A DNA stretch of 64,000 bases from JBFWMG01 sp050251715 (GTDB lineage: Bacteria; Desulfobacterota; Desulfovibrionia; Desulfovibrionales; Desulfovibrionaceae), in the NCBI GenBank assembly GCA_050251715.1, contig JBFWMG010000003.1:124001-188000 (forward strand), written 5' to 3'. Below the pieces are notes generated by a model, which worked only from the letters and a program-made list of their open reading frames with translations, was not told where the DNA came from and made no database searches. The translations under genes and the position numbers were made by a program. Below are positions 61,208 to 64,000 of the stretch, piece after piece; within the stretch, counting starts at the first letter, position 1, and every line of letters begins with the position of its first letter.

Positions 61208-62320
61208 ATGAATTGGGATTGGGACAAACTCCAGGAAAAAAGGAAAGGGATGCCGTTCAGTTCGCCGAGCGGCCCGCAGTTCGACAATGTATCGGACCTG
61301 ATGCAGCGCTTCCGGAACTCTCGGTTTCCGGGCGGCAAGGCCGTTATCCTACTCGTCGTCCTGGTCTGGCTCGCGTCAGGCATCTACATCATCAAACCGG
61401 ACGAAGTGGGCGTTGTGCTGCGCTTCGGCGCGTTCGACCGCATTACCGAAGCGGGTCCGCATTACCATTTTCCCTTTCCATTGGAAAGGGTTGAAATCCC
61501 CAAGGTGACGCAGATCCGCCGCATTGAGGTGGGGCTGCGCAGCCTTGGGCATGAGAGCAACTTCCAGCAAGGGCAGTTCCGCATCGTGCCCGAAGAGTCG
61601 CTCATGCTCACGGGCGACGAAAACATCGTGGACGTGCAGTTCATCGTGCAATACCAGATCAAGGATCCGGTCCAGTATCTGTTCTCGGTCAAGGACCAGG
61701 CGGAAACAGTGAAAAAAGCCGCCGAGGCCGCCATGCGAGAGGTGATCGGCTACAACAAGATCGACTCCGCCCTGACCACGGGGAAAAACGAAATCCAGAA
61801 CCAGGCCCGCCAGTTGATGCAGGATATCCTGGATCGCTACAACGCCGGGTTGCGCGTGGTCGCCGTGCAGTTGCAGGATGTGCAGCCGCCCAAGGAGGTC
61901 GTGGACGCGTTCAAGGACGTGGCCAGCGCCCGCGAGGACCGCAGCCGCTTCATCAACGAGGCCGAGGCGTACCAAAACGATTTGCTGCCCAAGACCAGAG
62001 GCCTTGCCGCGCGCTACGTCAACGAGGCCGAGGCGTACAAGGAAAGCGTGGTGCGCAGGGCCACAGGCGAAGCGTCGCGCTTTTTGGCCGTGCTCAAGGA
62101 ATACAACAAGGCCAAGGATGTGACACGCGAGCGTCTGTACATCGAAACCATGGAAGCGCTTCTGGCCAACCCCAACATGGAAAAGGTGCTGCTCTCCGGC
62201 GACGTGAACAAAAAGGTCGTGCCCTATCTGCCGCTTGAGACGTTGCGCAAGCCGCAGGACCAGGCCCCTGAGCCGGGGACCATCCAGGAACAGCTCGATA
62301 TGAAGCGGGGGCGGAAATAA
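61208..62320 (+). CDS. hflK: FtsH protease modulator HflK
   Basis: This protein is 370 residues from the ATG giving MNWDWDKLQEKRKG; the frame is open upstream but overlaps the divergent PMM gene. It has one N-terminal TM helix (ILLVVLVWLASGIYI) and an SPFH/band-7 domain (PDEVGVVLRFGAFDRITEAGPHYHFPFPLERVE to YNAGLRVVAVQLQDVQPP). It forms the HflKC cage around FtsH in the inner membrane. Its stop overlaps hflC. Confidence 0.95.
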   Translation: MNWDWDKLQEKRKGMPFSSPSGPQFDNVSDLMQRFRNSRFPGGKAVILLVVLVWLASGIYIIKPDEVGVVLRFGAFDRITEAGPHYHFPFPLERVEIPKVTQIRRIEVGLRSLGHESNFQQGQFRIVPEESLMLTGDENIVDVQFIVQYQIKDPVQYLFSVKDQAETVKKAAEAAMREVIGYNKIDSALTTGKNEIQNQARQLMQDILDRYNAGLRVVAVQLQDVQPPKEVVDAFKDVASAREDRSRFINEAEAYQNDLLPKTRGLAARYVNEAEAYKESVVRRATGEASRFLAVLKEYNKAKDVTRERLYIETMEALLANPNMEKVLLSGDVNKKVVPYLPLETLRKPQDQAPEPGTIQEQLDMKRGRK

Positions 62321-63168
62321 TGCATATGAAACGATTGCTCCTGTTCTTTGTCCTGTTCTTGGCGATTGTTGGGGCGATGGATGTCTTCTATACCGTGCAT
62401 CAGACCCAGCAGGCCATTGTGCTGCAATTGGGCAAGCCCGTGGGCGGCCCCTATGGGCCGGGCCTGCACTTCAAGCTCCCTCTGGTGCAGAATGTGGAGT
62501 ATTTCGACAGCCGCATCCTGGAATACGATGCCCAGCCCGCAGAGATCCTGACCAGCGACAAGAAGACCCTGGTGCTCGACAACTTCTCCAAATGGCGCAT
62601 CGCCGACCCGCTCAAGTTCTACCAGAACGTGCGCACCATTCCGGGCGCCCAGGCGCGGCTTGACGACATCATCTACGCCCAGCTGCGCGTGGCCTTGGGC
62701 CGCTACAACCTGACGGAAACCGTGTCCACCAAGCGGACCGAAATCATGGAGCAGGTGACCCGCCTCTCGTCGGAGCAGGTCAAGGAGTTCGGCATCGAGG
62801 TCATCGACGTGCGCATCAAGCGCACGGACCTGCCGCCCGAAAACGAGCGGGCGATCTTTGGCCGCATGCGCGCCGAACGTGAGCGCCAGGCCAAGCAATA
62901 CCGGTCCGAAGGGCAGGAGGAATCGGCCAAGATCAAATCCATGGCCGACCGCGAAAAAACGGTCATCCTGGCCGAGGCCAAGCGGCAGTCCGAAGTCATC
63001 CGGGGCGAAGGCGATGGCGAGGCGACCCGCATCTATGCCGCCGCGCTCAATCAATCGCCGGAGTTCTATGCCTTCAAACGCAGCCTGGAGGCGTATACCA
63101 AGAGCTTCCAGGATAATACACGTCTTGTGCTGACGCCGGACAGCCGGTTTTTCCGCTTCATGCAATAA
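62320..63168 (+). CDS. hflC: FtsH protease modulator HflC
   Basis: This 282-residue protein has an N-terminal signal anchor (LLLFFVLFLAIVGAMDVF) and an SPFH domain (VHQTQQAIVLQLGKPVGGPYGPGLHFKLPLVQNVEYFDSRI; GIEVIDVRIKRTDLPPEN). It pairs with HflK. An in-frame ATG 6 bp downstream is an alternative start. A terminator follows. Confidence 0.95.
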   Translation: MHMKRLLLFFVLFLAIVGAMDVFYTVHQTQQAIVLQLGKPVGGPYGPGLHFKLPLVQNVEYFDSRILEYDAQPAEILTSDKKTLVLDNFSKWRIADPLKFYQNVRTIPGAQARLDDIIYAQLRVALGRYNLTETVSTKRTEIMEQVTRLSSEQVKEFGIEVIDVRIKRTDLPPENERAIFGRMRAERERQAKQYRSEGQEESAKIKSMADREKTVILAEAKRQSEVIRGEGDGEATRIYAAALNQSPEFYAFKRSLEAYTKSFQDNTRLVLTPDSRFFRFMQ

Positions 63169-63173
63169 GTGTC

Positions 63174-63206
63174 GCGCGGCCCTCTTTGTGGGGGCCGCGC
63201 GCTTTC
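63174..63206 (+). terminator. Rho-independent terminator of hflKC
   Basis: CGCGCGGCCC and GGGCCGCGCG form a 10-bp stem followed by CTTTC. Confidence 0.75.
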
Positions 63207-63423
63207 ATGCCGCCCGCGCGGGAGCCCTTTCCCTCGTTTCCAATGACACGCATAATTTTGTCGGGGCAAGGCCCGCTTCCGTGGGCACAGGCATCCGGCC
63301 CGCATGATCGCCTTGGCTCGCCACGTCGCCGGTGGCCGGGGCTTCGAGCGGTATCTTCCTCTGTCCGTCGCCACCCGGTAACCGCGCGCTTCATCTGTAC
63401 GACCGTTTCTATATCCGGAGCGT

Positions 63424-63447
63424 ACAAGTGTAACATGTTACACTTGT
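63424..63447. promoter_or_regulatory. 24-bp perfect palindrome, candidate operator
   Basis: ACAAGTGTAACA is followed by its exact complement TGTTACACTTGT. A third half-site AGTGTAACAA follows at 63461-63470. AT-rich sequence with a TACAAT-like -10 word lies 85-110 bp further on. It may control a gene beyond the window. The region 63207-64000 has no convincing coding sequence. Confidence 0.7.
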
Positions 63448-63864
63448 GTTGCGGGACGAAAGTGTAACAACGGGGAGGAGAATCAGCTCCCGTGAGTGCT
63501 TCTCTTCCCGAATGGTATGTAATCAATTGAAAAACAAAGAAAATAAAATTATAGTACAATGCTATTCGCTGGCATGGTTATTGATTAGTGCATGCGAGAA
63601 GCTGATGGGCGCGCGGGGCGACACAGGGGCTTGCAGAGCGGATGGCGTGTTGAGACGGTATGCAGTCCCTGGTTGTATTTATCGGAGGATAAGGTATTAT
63701 TAACGTGTGGCCTTGCATCGAATCTGCCTTGGCACGTGTTCTTCAGCCCGCGTTTTTTTTTGGAGGTACTGGTCATGTGTGCAGTCGGGCGGCGGTGCAG
63801 GGGGCGCAAGGCCGCGTCAGGGATTCGCATCCGGACGAGGGCGTGACGCCATGGGCACAAGGGC

Positions 63865-63893
63865 TTGACTAGCGTTGTATTTCAGACAAATAT
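63865..63893 (+). promoter_or_regulatory. Candidate promoter near window end
   Basis: TTGACT and AAATAT are separated by 17 bp. The -10 lies inside the 14-bp palindrome GACAAATATTTGTC (63885-63898), which could be an overlapping operator. The downstream gene is out of view. Confidence 0.35.
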
Positions 63894-64000
63894 TTGTCGC
63901 GAAAGGGTCGGCAGGGTAGCGTTTGATGGCCCGATATTTCGCGGCTGTACATACACCAAACAAGACCAGACGGCGGGCCGAGGGGCGATCGGCCAAGCCA

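Noticed and set aside
63592..63846. An 84-codon frame near the right edge
   Set aside because: It has no ribosome binding site, Arg/Cys-rich composition and no domain; treated as noncoding.

Overview
The window is GC-rich bacterial chromosome from a sulfate reducer of the Desulfovibrionaceae type. The best evidence is a complete qrcABCD operon (menaquinone reductase fed by periplasmic cytochrome c3), a dihaem menaquinol:fumarate reductase, a two-subunit [4Fe-4S] fumarase, a tungsten aldehyde:ferredoxin oxidoreductase with its own polyferredoxin, and a FeoA/FeoA/FeoB iron locus. Genus and species cannot be fixed from the sequence alone.

Layout. (1) 1-14.8 kb: the right part of a lambda-like siphophage prophage. 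It runs from the HK97-type capsid through head-tail joining, tail tube, a G/GT chaperone pair made by a programmed -1 frameshift, tape measure, M-, L-, K- and J-like tail tip proteins, and distal tail or accessory proteins. One of these carries an archaemetzincin-like zinc motif. Terminase, portal and integrase are not in view. The prophage stops at the 3' end of a tRNA-Ala(CGC) gene, a likely attachment site. (2) 15-19 kb: a CgeB-like glycosyltransferase, then rlmE, yebC and ruvC. (3) 19.2-24.8 kb: two tandem secreted proteins with coiled coils and C-terminal formylglycine-enzyme/C-type-lectin-fold domains. Their last ~40 codons differ almost only where an AAC/AAT template codon would be mutated. 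This is the signature of diversity-generating retroelement (DGR) targets. No reverse transcriptase or template repeat is visible here, so they would be served in trans. (4) 24.9-31 kb: fumarase and fumarate reductase (frdCAB), separated by a 197-bp tandem repeat array. (5) 31-36 kb: qrcABCD, divergent from frd. (6) 36.6-42 kb: citrate synthase with a long basic N-terminal extension, AmmeMemoRadiSam protein A, a PilZ protein, small unknowns, and an S24-type repressor that lacks the catalytic serine. (7) 42.3-45.7 kb: Fur-box-controlled feoA, a Cys-rich peptide, feoA2 and feoB. (8) 45.8-52.5 kb: livKHMGF branched-chain amino-acid transporter, phenylacetate-CoA ligase and a HAD protein. (9) 52.6-57 kb: rnhA, a TPM-like protein and a MacAB-like efflux set. 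(10) 57.4-63.2 kb: aldehyde oxidoreductase with ferredoxin, phosphomannomutase, and divergent hflK-hflC. The last 800 bp hold no convincing gene but contain a perfect operator-like palindrome.

Metabolically, citrate synthase, fumarase, fumarate reductase and Qrc place much of the TCA arm and the menaquinone pool within 13 kb. Qrc reduces menaquinone from periplasmic H2/formate electrons, and Frd can oxidise menaquinol with fumarate. The most unusual system is the tandem DGR target pair. Its promoters, signal peptides, variable regions and downstream stem-loops are kept nearly identical while the protein middles have diverged.
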